The notes beneath the pieces were generated by a model. It searched no databases. It was not told the DNA's origin and saw only the letters and a program-made list of their open reading frames with translations. From Nocardia spumae (GTDB lineage: Bacteria > Actinomycetota > Actinomycetes > Mycobacteriales > Mycobacteriaceae): 64,000 bases of DNA. The position numbers and the translations under genes were made by a program. Shown piece after piece: positions 10,144-19,358 of the stretch (its first letter is position 1; each line of letters opens with the position of its first letter). The stretch is from the NCBI RefSeq assembly GCF_020733635.1, contig NZ_JAJFZL010000001.1, forward strand, positions 2,666,001 through 2,730,000, given 5' to 3'.

Positions 10144-10188
10144 CGATGCCGGGGGCATCGCCTCGACGGGGTGGGGTGAACCCACCCC
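10144..10188 (+). terminator. Two tandem hairpins after the DUF3159 gene
   Basis: CGATGCC/GGCATCG (10144-10150 with 10154-10160) and GGGGTGGG/CCCACCCC (10168-10175 with 10181-10188) are perfect short inverted repeats. Neither has a U-tract, as is common for actinobacterial terminators. They separate the OB-fold/DUF3159 unit from the sigma-factor gene. Confidence 0.45.
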
Positions 10189-10261
10189 TGGGGTGTCTAT
10201 CTCGGTGCCGTGATTCGTCGCACGATCGTGAGGACAGTAGCGATCGGCGAGAGGATCCCCA

Positions 10262-10921
10262 GTGGTTACCGAGGACGAGACGGTGGCGACGAACAGCCCG
10301 GCGAAGGGCACGGGTGTCCGCTCGCCGCGATCGGCGCCCGTGGGATCCGACAGCCGCCGCGCCGCCGCCGAGCTGGATCGGCTGATCGGCCCGGCCGCCG
10401 CGGGTGATCAGCGCGCGGTCACCGAGATCATCAAGATCGTGCACCCGCTGGTGCGGCGGTACTGCGCCGCACGGGTCGGGACCAGCAGTAATCCGCATGT
10501 CACCGCCGACGACATCGCGCAGGAGATCTGCATCGCGACCGTCACCGCCATTCCGCGCTACCGCGATCAGGGCAAGTCGTTTCTGGCCTTCGTCTACGGC
10601 ATCTCGGCGAACAAGGTGGCCGACGCGTTCCGCCGCGCCCAGCAGCATCCGTCCTATCCGGTGGCCGAATTCCCCGAAACCGCTTCGAACGCACCGGGAC
10701 CCGAGGACTTGGCCCTCGATATGGAGCGCCGCAGGGCCACCCGCGAACTGATGACGATTCTCGCCCCGGCGCATCGTGAGGTGCTGGTGATGCGGATCGT
10801 GCTCGGCTGGACCGCCGCGCAGACCGCCGAGGCGATCGGCACCAGCCCCGGTGTGGTCCGGGTGATGCAGCACCGCGCGCTGACCAAGCTGCGGGCCCGG
10901 CTGACCGCCGAAACGGCCTGA
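10262..10921 (+). CDS. ECF RNA polymerase sigma factor, SigD/ShbA type
   Basis: A 219-residue sigma factor from GTG 10262 (GAGAGGA 6 nt upstream). Region 2 is HPLVRRYCAARVG, DDIAQEICIATVTAIPRYR and SFLAFVYGISANKVADAFRR, which closely follows the SigD/ShbA pattern. Region 4 is LMTILAPAHREVLVMRIV then WTAAQTAEAIGTSPGVVRV. ShbA drives hrdB transcription in Streptomyces, and SigD is a stringent-response sigma in M. tuberculosis, so it may act on growth genes; that is inference. It has no adjacent anti-sigma gene and is an insertion relative to the M. tuberculosis order, where Rv2693c directly neighbours ceoC. Confidence 0.88.
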   Translation: MVTEDETVATNSPAKGTGVRSPRSAPVGSDSRRAAAELDRLIGPAAAGDQRAVTEIIKIVHPLVRRYCAARVGTSSNPHVTADDIAQEICIATVTAIPRYRDQGKSFLAFVYGISANKVADAFRRAQQHPSYPVAEFPETASNAPGPEDLALDMERRRATRELMTILAPAHREVLVMRIVLGWTAAQTAEAIGTSPGVVRVMQHRALTKLRARLTAETA

Positions 10922-10928
10922 GCCGCGC

Positions 10929-11618
10929 TCAGATCGACGCGGACGGTTCCGAGCCGGTCGGTTCGGCGGTGAGGTTGCGGCGCAGTTCGTCCTCGGCGTC
11001 GACCGACGCGACGAACAGCAGTTCGTCCTCACCTTCGAGCGGATCGTCGGGCTGGGGCACGATCACCCGGCCGCCCCGCAGAATCGTCACCAGCGCGACA
11101 TCGCGCGGCAGCGACAGCGTGCGCACCGCGCGACCGGCCAGTGCGGTATCGGTGGGCAGGGTGATCTCCACCAGGTTGGCCTGCCCCTGGCGCAGCGTCA
11201 TCAGCCGGACGAGATCGCCGACCGAGACCGCCTCCTCGGCGAGTGAGGCGAGCAGCCGCGGTGTCGACACCGCGACGTCGACACCCCAGGACCCGTCGAA
11301 CAGCCACTCGTTGCGCGGATCGTTGACCCGGGCCACCACCCGGCGTACACCGAATTCGGTCTTGGCGAGCAGGCTGAACACCAGATTCGCCTTGTCGTCG
11401 CCGGTGGCCGCGATCACCACCTCGTAGTCCTGCAGGCCCGACTCCTCGAGTAGTTCCAGCTCGCAGGCATCGCCGTGGATCCAGATGGCGGTGGGGGCGG
11501 CGGCCGGGTCGATATGGTCGAGGCGGCGCTCGAGCAGCGTGACCCGGTGCCCACCCCGCAGCAATTCCTGGGCAATGGAGCGGCCGACGGCGCCGGCCCC
11601 CGCGATCGCTACGTTCAC
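10929..11618 (-). CDS. ceoC: TrkA/RCK potassium regulatory protein CeoC
   Basis: A 229-residue cytoplasmic RCK protein. The Rossmann motif NVAIAGAGAVGRSIAQ is at residues 2-17, RCK_N continues through GDACELELLEESG, and a RCK_C ligand domain covers about 145-215 (VEITLPTDTALAGRAV, LLFVASVDAEDEL). It should bind NAD(H)/ATP and gate a K+ transporter. It overlaps the upstream partner ceoB by 4 bp (ATGA), giving coupled synthesis of a likely heteromer. Confidence 0.92.
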   Translation of the reverse strand: MNVAIAGAGAVGRSIAQELLRGGHRVTLLERRLDHIDPAAAPTAIWIHGDACELELLEESGLQDYEVVIAATGDDKANLVFSLLAKTEFGVRRVVARVNDPRNEWLFDGSWGVDVAVSTPRLLASLAEEAVSVGDLVRLMTLRQGQANLVEITLPTDTALAGRAVRTLSLPRDVALVTILRGGRVIVPQPDDPLEGEDELLFVASVDAEDELRRNLTAEPTGSEPSASI

Positions 11619-12286
11619 GACTGGTCCTCGCTCGAAGGTGCGGTAGCGGCGACGGCGACGACCTCGCCGACCTTGTCGGAGACGGCGGCGACATAGACGG
11701 CGTCGCCGGCCTGCAGCACCGTTTTGCTGGTGGGCAGCAACGCCTGCCCGAAGCGGACGAGGAAGGTCACCCGCACCGGAATCGCGTCTTCCAGATCTCG
11801 TACGGTACGCCCGTACCAGTCCTCGTGCAGGACGAGTTCGGTGACCGAGCCGGTACCGGTGGGATCGCGCCAGGTGGCGGTGGTTTCGTCACCGGTCAGG
11901 GTGCGCAGGAAACGGTCGGTGGTCCACGGCACGGTGGCGATCGTCGGAATGCCCAGCCGCTCGTAGACCGCGGCCCGCTTCGCGTCGTAGATCCGGGCGA
12001 CGACCCGTTCCACGCCGAAGGTCTCCCGTGCCACGCGGGCGGCGATGATGTTGGAGTTGTCACCGTTGGAGACCGCGGCGAACGCGCCCGCGCGCTCGAT
12101 TCCGGCCCTGGTCAACACATCCCGGTCGAACCCGACGCCGGTCACCCGCTCACCGGGGAAATCCTTGCCCAGGCGCAGGAACGCGCCCGGATCCCGGTCG
12201 ATCACGGCAACCTCGTGGCCGATCCGGACCAGGGCGCGCGCCAGCGCGGAGCCGACTCGGCCGCACCCCATGATCACTACGTACAC
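11615..12286 (-). CDS. ceoB: TrkA/RCK potassium regulatory protein CeoB
   Basis: A 223-residue RCK protein. GTG 12286 is chosen because it starts directly at the Rossmann strand (YVVIMGCGRVGSALARAL); the open frame upstream overlaps the divergent transporter promoter and does not look coding. RCK_N includes VIDRDPGAFLRLGKDF and NIIAARVARETFGVERV; RCK_C follows (VTELVLHEDWYGRTV, DAVYVAAVSDKVGEV). First gene of a two-gene unit with ceoC. Neither gene is next to a TrkH/TrkG subunit; the APC transporter on the other side is the likely channel partner. Confidence 0.9.
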   Translation of the reverse strand: MYVVIMGCGRVGSALARALVRIGHEVAVIDRDPGAFLRLGKDFPGERVTGVGFDRDVLTRAGIERAGAFAAVSNGDNSNIIAARVARETFGVERVVARIYDAKRAAVYERLGIPTIATVPWTTDRFLRTLTGDETTATWRDPTGTGSVTELVLHEDWYGRTVRDLEDAIPVRVTFLVRFGQALLPTSKTVLQAGDAVYVAAVSDKVGEVVAVAATAPSSEDQS

Positions 12287-12441
12287 CGTGTCAACCCCAA
12301 TTCCGCCGAAAACCGTGGTGTGCGGTCTGGTTCCCTCTCGGGGGAACCGTACCCGTTGACGGCTCCCTGCAGCACGTTCCCCCATCCGGCGGAACCGAAA
12401 CGCGAGTGAACCACCGGCTATGTCACATCGGGCCGTGCCCT

Positions 12442-12447
12442 TATGCT
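12442..12447 (+). promoter_or_regulatory. Candidate -10 element, leaderless promoter of the APC transporter
   Basis: TATGCT lies 7 nt before the GTG start at 12455, so transcription would start at or next to the start codon. A perfect inverted repeat GGTTCCC/GGGAACC at 12329-12348 lies about 90 bp upstream in the same divergent region. Confidence 0.4.
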
Positions 12448-12454
12448 GTGCCGA

Positions 12455-14443
12455 GTGTCGAAGTTGACGACGGCCGTCAAGCGCATGGTGGTCGGCCGCC
12501 CATTCCGTAGTGATTCGCTGGGACATACCCTGTTGCCCAAGCGGATCGCGCTGCCCGTCTTCGCCTCCGACGCCTTGTCGTCGGTCGCGTACGCGCCCGA
12601 GGAGATCTTCCTCGTGCTGTCCACGGCCGGCCTGTCCGCGTATGTCTACACACCCTGGATCGGCTTGGCGGTCGCCACCGTGATGGCGGTCGTGGTGGCC
12701 AGTTACCGCCAGAACGTGCACGCCTATCCGTCAGGCGGCGGTGACTACGAGGTCGCGACGGTCAATCTCGGTCCGATGGCCGGGCTGACGGTGGGCAGTG
12801 CGCTGATGGTCGACTATGTGCTCACCGTCGCGGTCTCGATCTCCTCCGCGGCGTCGAACATCGGTTCCGCGGTGCCGTTCGTGGCCACTCACAAGGTGCT
12901 GTTCGCGGTGGCGGCGATCGTGCTGCTCACCGCGATCAATCTGCGCGGGGTGCGGGAATCGGGCACCGCGTTCTCGATCCCCACCTACGGCTTCATGATC
13001 GGTGTCTTCCTGATGCTGGCCTGGGGGTCGGTGCGGATCTTCGTCTTCGGTGACGATCTGCATGCCGAATCGTCCGGTTTCAGCCTCAACGGCAACGAAT
13101 CGCATCTGCAGGGCATCGCCTTCACCTTCCTGATCGCGCGCGCGTTCTCCTCCGGATGCGCCGCGCTGACCGGTGTGGAGGCGATCAGCAACGGGGTCCC
13201 CGCCTTCCGCAAGCCGAAATCCCGCAATGCCGCCACGACGCTGCTGATGCTCGGCGCCATCGCGATCACCCTGCTGATGGGCATCATCCTGATGGCCCGC
13301 AAACTGGGCGTCGTCTTCGCCGCGAACAGCTCGGATCTGGTCGGCGCACCGGCCGGCTACGAACAGAAGACACTCGTCGCCCAGCTGGCCCACACGATCT
13401 TCGACGGTTTCCCGGCCGGTTTCTTCTACATCACCATCGTCACCGCGCTGATCCTGGTGCTCGCGGCCAACACCGCGTTCAACGGTTTCCCGGTCCTCGG
13501 CTCGATCCTGGCGCAGGACCGCTTCCTGCCGCGCCAGCTGCACACTCGCGGCGACCGGCTGGCGTTCAGCAACGGCATCCTGTTCCTGTCCGGAGCCGCG
13601 ATCGCGTTCGTGGTGCTGTTCGGCGCCGAGGTGACGCGACTGATCCAGCTCTACATCGTCGGTGTGTTCGTCTCGTTCGTGCTCAGTCAGACCGGCATGC
13701 TGCGGCACTGGACCCGGCTGCTGCGCACCGAGACCGACCCCGTCGTCCGGCGGCGGATGCTGCGTTCGCGGGTGATCAACGCCATCGGCCTGACCATGAC
13801 CGGTGCGGTGCTGATCATCGTGCTGATCACCAAATTCCTTGCCGGAGCGTGGATCGCGATCGTCACCATGGCCGCGATCTTCGGCCTGATGCGGCTGATC
13901 CGCCGCCACTACGACACCGTCGGGCGCGAACTCGAGGAGCAGGAGTTCACCGGGGTGCTGCCCAGTCGCACGCATTCGATCGTGCTGGTGTCGAAACTGC
14001 ATCTGCCGACCCGCCGCGCCCTGGCCTACGCCCGCGCCACCCGGCCCGACACGCTGGAGGCGGTGACCGTCAACGTCGACGAACCCGATACCCGGGCGCT
14101 GGTGCGGGAGTGGGGTGACAGCGATATTCCGGTGCCGCTGAAGGTGATCGAGTCGCCCTATCGCGAAATCACCAAGCCCGTCGTCGATTACGTCAAGCGG
14201 GTGCGCAAGGATTCCCCGCGCGATGTGGTGACCGTGTTCATCCCCGAATACGTGGTCGGGCACTGGTGGGAACAATTGCTGCACAATCAGAGTGCGCTGC
14301 GGCTCAAGGGCCGCCTGCTGTTCGAGCCCGGGGTGATGGTCACGAGTGTGCCGTGGCAGCTCAGCTCGTCGACCAAGGCCCGCCGCCCCGAGGTGGTCAA
14401 CGCGCCCGGTGCGGTACGCCGCGGGTACGAGGATCGTTCGTGA
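12455..14443 (+). CDS. APC superfamily permease (Rv2690c/KimA-like)
   Basis: About 662 residues. The conserved start LLPKRIALPVFASDALSS leads into the first of about 12 transmembrane helices, including YPSGGGDYEVA (the unwound substrate helix of APC transporters) and GSALMVDYVLTVAVSIS. A cytoplasmic tail of about 200 residues follows residue 480 (SIVLVSKLHLPTRRALAYA). The pattern and tail resemble the KimA/Rv2690c group; KimA is a K+/H+ symporter. Divergent placement against ceoBC supports a K+ role, but this is inference and an amino-acid substrate remains possible. ATG 12443 is an alternative start. The stop overlaps the next start (GTGA). Confidence 0.85.
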   Translation: MSKLTTAVKRMVVGRPFRSDSLGHTLLPKRIALPVFASDALSSVAYAPEEIFLVLSTAGLSAYVYTPWIGLAVATVMAVVVASYRQNVHAYPSGGGDYEVATVNLGPMAGLTVGSALMVDYVLTVAVSISSAASNIGSAVPFVATHKVLFAVAAIVLLTAINLRGVRESGTAFSIPTYGFMIGVFLMLAWGSVRIFVFGDDLHAESSGFSLNGNESHLQGIAFTFLIARAFSSGCAALTGVEAISNGVPAFRKPKSRNAATTLLMLGAIAITLLMGIILMARKLGVVFAANSSDLVGAPAGYEQKTLVAQLAHTIFDGFPAGFFYITIVTALILVLAANTAFNGFPVLGSILAQDRFLPRQLHTRGDRLAFSNGILFLSGAAIAFVVLFGAEVTRLIQLYIVGVFVSFVLSQTGMLRHWTRLLRTETDPVVRRRMLRSRVINAIGLTMTGAVLIIVLITKFLAGAWIAIVTMAAIFGLMRLIRRHYDTVGRELEEQEFTGVLPSRTHSIVLVSKLHLPTRRALAYARATRPDTLEAVTVNVDEPDTRALVREWGDSDIPVPLKVIESPYREITKPVVDYVKRVRKDSPRDVVTVFIPEYVVGHWWEQLLHNQSALRLKGRLLFEPGVMVTSVPWQLSSSTKARRPEVVNAPGAVRRGYEDRS

Positions 14444-15729
14444 GCGCAGGGCCGGACTGGTTCGGCGAGACCTTCCGGGTGCGGCTGGGTGCCCCCGGAC
14501 ACGGTGGTTTCTGTATCGCCCGGCACGAGGGCCGGGTGCTGTTCGTCCGGCACGGATTGCCCGGTGAGCTGGTGGTGGCCCGGGTCAGCGAGGACCGGGG
14601 TGGTTCGTTCTGCCGTGCCGAGGCGATCGAGATCCTGGAGCCGTCGCCGGATCGGGTGGCGTCGAATTGCCCGGTCTCCGGCCCCGGCGGCGCGGGCTGC
14701 TGCGATTTCGCCTTCGCCACCCCGCGGGCACAACGCGCGCTGAAGGCATCGGTGGTCGGCGAGCAATTGCGTCGGCTGGCGCACTGGGACACCGAGGTCG
14801 TCGTGGAACCGATTCCCGTGCCGGCGGGCACGGCGGCCGGCGACGTCCCCCAGATCGGGTGGCGGACCCGGGTGCGGCTCGTGGTCGACGCCGATGGCCG
14901 CGCGGGCGTGCACCGGTACCGCGGCAGTGAGGTGATCGCGGACCTGCGCTGTCCCCAGCCGGCGCCGGGTGCGGTGGACGGGATCGCCGACCGGAGCTGG
15001 ACTCCCGGGGCGGAGCTGGTGATCGCGGTCGACGGGGACGGGCTGCGCCATATCGTCGAGCTCGCGCCCACGGCGGCGCCCAGGCGCGGTGGCGATCGCC
15101 GTGCGACCGCGGCCCGGCGCGCCGCGGCCCACGCGCGGCGCGCGGAACGGGTGGTGTCGGGCAGCGGCCGGGCGGTGCAGTATGTGTCCGGACGCCGGTG
15201 GGAGATATCGGCGACCGGGTTCTGGCAGCCGCATCGTGGTGCGGCGCAATGCTATTCGGATCTGGTGGCCGAGTGGGCGGATCTCGGCGCCGGATCGTCG
15301 GCGTGGGATCTGTACTGCGGAGCGGGAGTGTTCGCTGCCCGCCTGGCCGAGCAGGCCGGACCGGCCGGTTCGGTATCGGGCGTCGAATCATCACGATCGG
15401 CCGTCGCCGACGGCATCGCGGCGCTACGCGACCTATCCGGTGTCGAGCTGTTCGCCGACCGGGTGGAACGCTGGATCGCGGCCCGCGATCGCACCCCGCA
15501 CGTGGTCGTGCTCGATCCGCCGCGCGCCGGTGCCGGGAAGCAGGTCATCGCGGCGCTCGCCGCCGCAGGTCCCGATCGGATCATCCATATCGGTTGTGAC
15601 CCGGCCGCTTTCGCGCGCGATATCGGCCTCTACCATGAGTCGGGGTACCGGGTCGGGGCGCTGCGTGCCTTCGACGCGTTCCCCGCCACCCATCATGTGG
15701 AGTGCCTGGCTCTGCTCGAACGACGGTGA
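14440..15729 (+). CDS. Class I SAM-dependent RNA (uracil-5-)methyltransferase, TrmA/RumA family
   Basis: A 429-residue tRNA/rRNA m5U methyltransferase candidate whose GTG overlaps the transporter stop. An N-terminal TRAM-like domain (GHGGFCIARHEGRVLFV) is followed by a Cys cluster (SNCPVSGPGGAGCCDFAF) that fits the Fe-S region. The methyltransferase core has DLYCGAGVFAARLAEQ (SAM motif I), VVVLDPPRAGAGKQV and the catalytic Cys in IHIGCDPAAFARD. Equivalent to Rv2689c. The rRNA or tRNA position modified cannot be told from sequence. Convergent with the SIMPL gene, 7 bp apart. Confidence 0.9.
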   Translation: MSAGPDWFGETFRVRLGAPGHGGFCIARHEGRVLFVRHGLPGELVVARVSEDRGGSFCRAEAIEILEPSPDRVASNCPVSGPGGAGCCDFAFATPRAQRALKASVVGEQLRRLAHWDTEVVVEPIPVPAGTAAGDVPQIGWRTRVRLVVDADGRAGVHRYRGSEVIADLRCPQPAPGAVDGIADRSWTPGAELVIAVDGDGLRHIVELAPTAAPRRGGDRRATAARRAAAHARRAERVVSGSGRAVQYVSGRRWEISATGFWQPHRGAAQCYSDLVAEWADLGAGSSAWDLYCGAGVFAARLAEQAGPAGSVSGVESSRSAVADGIAALRDLSGVELFADRVERWIAARDRTPHVVVLDPPRAGAGKQVIAALAAAGPDRIIHIGCDPAAFARDIGLYHESGYRVGALRAFDAFPATHHVECLALLERR

Positions 15730-15736
15730 CTGCGGC

Positions 15737-16432
15737 TCAATCCAATTGCCACGTCGCGCGCAGATCGGCGCTGACCTGCTGTTCGCCGTATTCGACGGCG
15801 ACGGGTGTGTCGGTGGCGACGCGGGCGGCCATGAACCGGATCTCGCCCCGCGGTTCCGGTACGGCGGCGGTGTTCTCGGTGATCTCCAGCACCGGCCCGA
15901 GTGCTCGCTCGGCACGGGCCGCGTAGCGCCGGGCCCGGTCGAGGGCATCGTCCCAGGCCGCCTCGCGTGCCCGGATCAGCAGTTCGGCCTGATCGGCGAC
16001 CGTGAGGTTCAGCCCGCCGAGCCGGACGTCGTCCCCGCCGGCCTCGACCGCGCGCGCGATGATCGCCGCGGGATCCGCGGCCGCGTCGGCGGTGGCCGGG
16101 ATGCGCAGCCCGAGGGTCAGCGACGTGGTCGCGACATATCCGGTGATCCGGGCGCCCTCGTTCTCGGACCAGGTGGTCTCGGTACGGACCGACAGCCCGG
16201 TGGTGGCGATATCGGCCGAGGCGACCCCGTCGGCGCGCAGGGCATCGGTGACCGCCGCGGTCCGCTCACCCGCCCGGCCGTAGGCCGACGCCACGGATTG
16301 CGCCCGGGTCTCGATCGAGATCGACACCTGCATGCGGTCGGGGGTGGCGCTCGCGCTGCCGTGGCCGAACGTGGTCACGGTCCCCGTGCGCGGCTGCTGG
16401 GTGAGACCGGATCGCTGCTGCTCGGTGGTCAT
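15737..16432 (-). CDS. SIMPL (DUF541) domain protein
   Basis: About 231 residues from ATG 16432, which has AGGAAGGA about 7 nt upstream; a longer frame exists but lacks a ribosome site. The SIMPL domain spans nearly the whole protein: [23 protein letters not shown] at the start is kept here as [14 protein letters not shown], then [16 protein letters not shown] and [13 protein letters not shown]. No signal peptide or membrane helix is visible, unlike many periplasmic relatives such as BP26. Role unknown. Divergent from dxs. Confidence 0.8.
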   Translation of the reverse strand: MTTEQQRSGLTQQPRTGTVTTFGHGSASATPDRMQVSISIETRAQSVASAYGRAGERTAAVTDALRADGVASADIATTGLSVRTETTWSENEGARITGYVATTSLTLGLRIPATADAAADPAAIIARAVEAGGDDVRLGGLNLTVADQAELLIRAREAAWDDALDRARRYAARAERALGPVLEITENTAAVPEPRGEIRFMAARVATDTPVAVEYGEQQVSADLRATWQLD

Positions 16433-16604
16433 ATCGTCCTTCCTGCGGTGCGGACGGCCGCCGCCCACTGTAGTGCCGATGATCTATGTCGAGCCTCACA
16501 CCGATCGCGAATATTGCAGCTCGCCGGTCATTCCCGTCGTCGGGCGCGGATTCGGCTCCGTAGACTGTTCGAAACAGATGAGCATCGGAGAGGGAGCGAG
16601 AACG

Positions 16605-18500
16605 GTGGGAGTTCTTTCCCGGGTCGATACGCCCGAGGACCTGCGCCGGCTGACGGTACCCCAGCTGCGCGAGCTGGCCGAGGAGATTCGGGAGTTCCTG
16701 GTCCGCAAAGTCGCGGTCACCGGAGGTCATCTGGGGCCGAACCTGGGTGTGGTGGAACTGACCATCGCACTGCACCGGGTCTTCGACTCCCCGGCCGATC
16801 CGATCATCTTCGACACCGGCCACCAGGCCTATGTGCACAAGATCCTCACCGGCCGCAAGGACGGTTTCGACCGGCTGCGCAAACAGGGCGGGCTGTCGGG
16901 GTATCCGAGCCGCGCGGAGAGCGAGCACGACTGGGTCGAGTCGTCCCATGCCTCGGCCTCGCTGTCCTATGCCGACGGCCTGGCCAAGGCCTTCGCGCTG
17001 ACCGGCCAGAAGCGCCATGTGGTGGCGGTGGTCGGCGACGGCGCGCTCACCGGCGGGATGTGCTGGGAGGCGCTGAACAATATCGCCGCCGGCCCGGACC
17101 GCTCGCTGGTCGTGGTCGTCAACGACAACGGCCGGTCGTATTCACCGACCATCGGGGGACTGGCCGACCGGCTCGGCGCGCTGCGGATGCAACCGGCCTA
17201 CGAACAGGCCCTCGACGCCACCAAGCGGTTCGTCCAGGGCATACCGCGGGTCGGGAATTCCGCCTATTCGATGCTGCACGCGCTCAAGGCCGGGATCAAG
17301 GACGCCGTCGCACCGCAGGAACTGTTCAGTGATCTCGGGCTCAAGTATGTGGGCCCGGTGGACGGGCACGATCCGGTGGCGCTCGAGGCCGCGCTGCGCC
17401 GTGCCAAGGATTTCGGCGGGCCCGCGGTGGTGCACGTGGTGACCCTGAAGGGCCGGGGCTATCAGCCCGCGGTCGATCACGTGGCCGATCAGATGCATTC
17501 CATCGGTGTGATCGATCCCGAGACCGGGCGGCCGACCGGCGGCAAGTCCGTCGGCTGGACGTCGGTGTTCTCGGAGGAACTGATCAGACACGGCGAGGAG
17601 CGCGACGATATCGTCGCCATCACCGCCGCCATGTCGGGACCGACCGGGCTCGCACCCTTCGGCGAGCGCTTCCCCGAGCGCATGTTCGATGTGGGCATCG
17701 CCGAACAGCACGCGATGACCTCCGCGGCCGGACTGGCGCTGGGCGGGCTGCATCCGGTGGTCGCGATCTATTCGACCTTCCTCAATCGCGCCTTCGATCA
17801 GTTGCTGATGGATGTCGCGCTGCTGAAGCTGCCGGTGACCCTGGTGCTGGACCGCGCCGGTATCACCGGTGACGACGGCGCCAGTCACAACGGTATGTGG
17901 GACCTGTCGGTGCTGGGCATCGTTCCGGGTATCCGGGTCGCCGCACCGCGCGATGCGGCGACGCTGCGCGAGGAACTGGCCGAGGCGCTCGCCGTCGGTG
18001 ACGGCCCCACCGCGCTGCGGTTCCCCAAAGGTCCTGTCGTCGAGGAGGTTTCGGCGCTGGAACGGCTCGACGGAGTCGATGTGCTGCGGATGCCCGAGGG
18101 CTCCTCGGCGCAGGCCGTGCGCGGTGATGTGCTGCTGGTGGCCGTGGGCGCGCTGGGCGCCACCGCCGTGGCGGCGGCGGATGTGCTGACGGCGCAGGGG
18201 ATTTCGGTGACGGTTGTCGACCCCCGCTGGGTGCTGCCGATATCGGACACCATCGTCAAACTGGCCGAGAACTACCGCATGGTGGTGACGGTCGAGGACG
18301 GTGGTCTGCACGGCGGAATCGGCTGCACCGTCTCGGCGCGGCTGCGCGATGCCGGGCTCGATGTGCCCACCCGGGAACTGGGTGTGCCGCAGCAGTTCCT
18401 CGATCATTCCTCGCGCGCGCAGATCCATCAGGAGCTGGGGCTCACCGCCGAGGAGATCGCCGAGCGGATTACCCGGTGGTTGTCCGGTGGCGCCGTGTAG
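16605..18500 (+). CDS. dxs: 1-deoxy-D-xylulose-5-phosphate synthase
   Basis: First enzyme of the MEP pathway: condenses pyruvate and glyceraldehyde 3-phosphate using thiamine diphosphate. 631 residues from GTG 16605, aligned with the usual N-terminus ([18 protein letters not shown]). Key segments are [15 protein letters not shown] (active-site His), [16 protein letters not shown] (ThDP/Mg2+ binding), [13 protein letters not shown] and [15 protein letters not shown] (catalytic Glu of the transketolase domain). TAGACT at 16561-16566 is a possible -10. Upstream in-frame ATG 16578 is less likely. Confidence 0.95.
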   Translation: MGVLSRVDTPEDLRRLTVPQLRELAEEIREFLVRKVAVTGGHLGPNLGVVELTIALHRVFDSPADPIIFDTGHQAYVHKILTGRKDGFDRLRKQGGLSGYPSRAESEHDWVESSHASASLSYADGLAKAFALTGQKRHVVAVVGDGALTGGMCWEALNNIAAGPDRSLVVVVNDNGRSYSPTIGGLADRLGALRMQPAYEQALDATKRFVQGIPRVGNSAYSMLHALKAGIKDAVAPQELFSDLGLKYVGPVDGHDPVALEAALRRAKDFGGPAVVHVVTLKGRGYQPAVDHVADQMHSIGVIDPETGRPTGGKSVGWTSVFSEELIRHGEERDDIVAITAAMSGPTGLAPFGERFPERMFDVGIAEQHAMTSAAGLALGGLHPVVAIYSTFLNRAFDQLLMDVALLKLPVTLVLDRAGITGDDGASHNGMWDLSVLGIVPGIRVAAPRDAATLREELAEALAVGDGPTALRFPKGPVVEEVSALERLDGVDVLRMPEGSSAQAVRGDVLLVAVGALGATAVAAADVLTAQGISVTVVDPRWVLPISDTIVKLAENYRMVVTVEDGGLHGGIGCTVSARLRDAGLDVPTRELGVPQQFLDHSSRAQIHQELGLTAEEIAERITRWLSGGAV

Positions 18501-18554
18501 ATGCCGTGTAGATTCTGAAACCGGTTACAGTTTTCGTCGCCGGTAGGAGTCCGC

Positions 18555-19358
18555 ATGTCGTTCGTGCTCGTCGAGAAACCGCGCCCGCAGATCGCGCTGG
18601 TCACCCTGAACCGGCCCGACCGCATGAACGCGATGGCCTTCGATGTGATGGTTCCGCTGCGCGAAACCCTCGAGGCCGTCGCCGCCGACAACGACGTGCG
18701 CGTCGTGGTGCTGACCGGCGCGGGTCACGGGTTCTGCTCGGGCGCCGATCTGCAGGGCGCCGGGCGGGTGCCCAATATCGACGGTCTCACCCGCACCACT
18801 GTCGCGCGCCGGTCGATGGATCTGCTCGACAGTGTGATGACGACGTTGCGGCGGATGCATCAGCCCGTGATCGCCGCGGTCAACGGGGCCGCGATCGGCG
18901 GCGGCTTCTGCCTGAGCATGGCCACCGATATCCGGGTCGCCTCGGAGCAGGCCTACTTCCGGGCCGCGGGTATCAACAACGGTCTGACCTCCGCCGAACT
19001 CGGAATCAGCTATCTGCTGCCGCGGGCGATCGGGGCGTCCCGGGCCTTCGAGATCATGCTGTCGGGCCGTGATATCGATGCCGCCGAGGCGGAACGCATC
19101 GGTCTCGTCTCGCGCACCGTGGCCCCGGATGACCTGCTGGACACCTGCTACGAGATGGCCGAGCGCATGATCGGCTACAGCCGGGTCGGCACCGAGCTCA
19201 CCAAGCGCATGCTGTGGAGTGGGATGGAAGCCGGCAGCCTGGAATCGCATATGCAGCACGAGGGCACGGCGCAGCTGTACGTGCGGCTGACCACCGAGAA
19301 CTTCGACGAGGCGATCCGCGCCCGCCGCGACCGGCGCACTCCGGTCTACGAGGACTGA
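18555..19358 (+). CDS. Enoyl-CoA hydratase/isomerase family protein (EchA15-like)
   Basis: A 267-residue crotonase-fold enzyme. The oxyanion-hole segments are GFCSGADLQGAG and NGAAIGGGFCLSMATDIRVA, and a catalytic-type Glu occurs in GLTSAELGISYLL. This pattern (HxxxG-less C-S-G-A-D) is typical of hydratases. Substrate is unknown; the position corresponds to echA15 of M. tuberculosis, but here it directly follows dxs rather than lying beside hemE. Its 3' end overlaps the convergent RNase D gene by 13 bp. Confidence 0.88.
   Translation: MSFVLVEKPRPQIALVTLNRPDRMNAMAFDVMVPLRETLEAVAADNDVRVVVLTGAGHGFCSGADLQGAGRVPNIDGLTRTTVARRSMDLLDSVMTTLRRMHQPVIAAVNGAAIGGGFCLSMATDIRVASEQAYFRAAGINNGLTSAELGISYLLPRAIGASRAFEIMLSGRDIDAAEAERIGLVSRTVAPDDLLDTCYEMAERMIGYSRVGTELTKRMLWSGMEAGSLESHMQHEGTAQLYVRLTTENFDEAIRARRDRRTPVYED

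Noticed and set aside
12287..12454. c-di-AMP (ydaO-type) riboswitch before the KimA-like permease
   Set aside because: The gap is too short for that structure and the promoter appears leaderless; only a 7-bp-arm hairpin is visible.
12731..14284. 517-residue minus-strand frame opposite the APC permease
   Set aside because: Gln/His/Asp/Arg-rich antisense artefact; the plus strand has clear transporter motifs.
17142..18428. 428-residue minus-strand frame inside dxs
   Set aside because: Antisense of an unmistakable DXS coding sequence, with no ribosome site.
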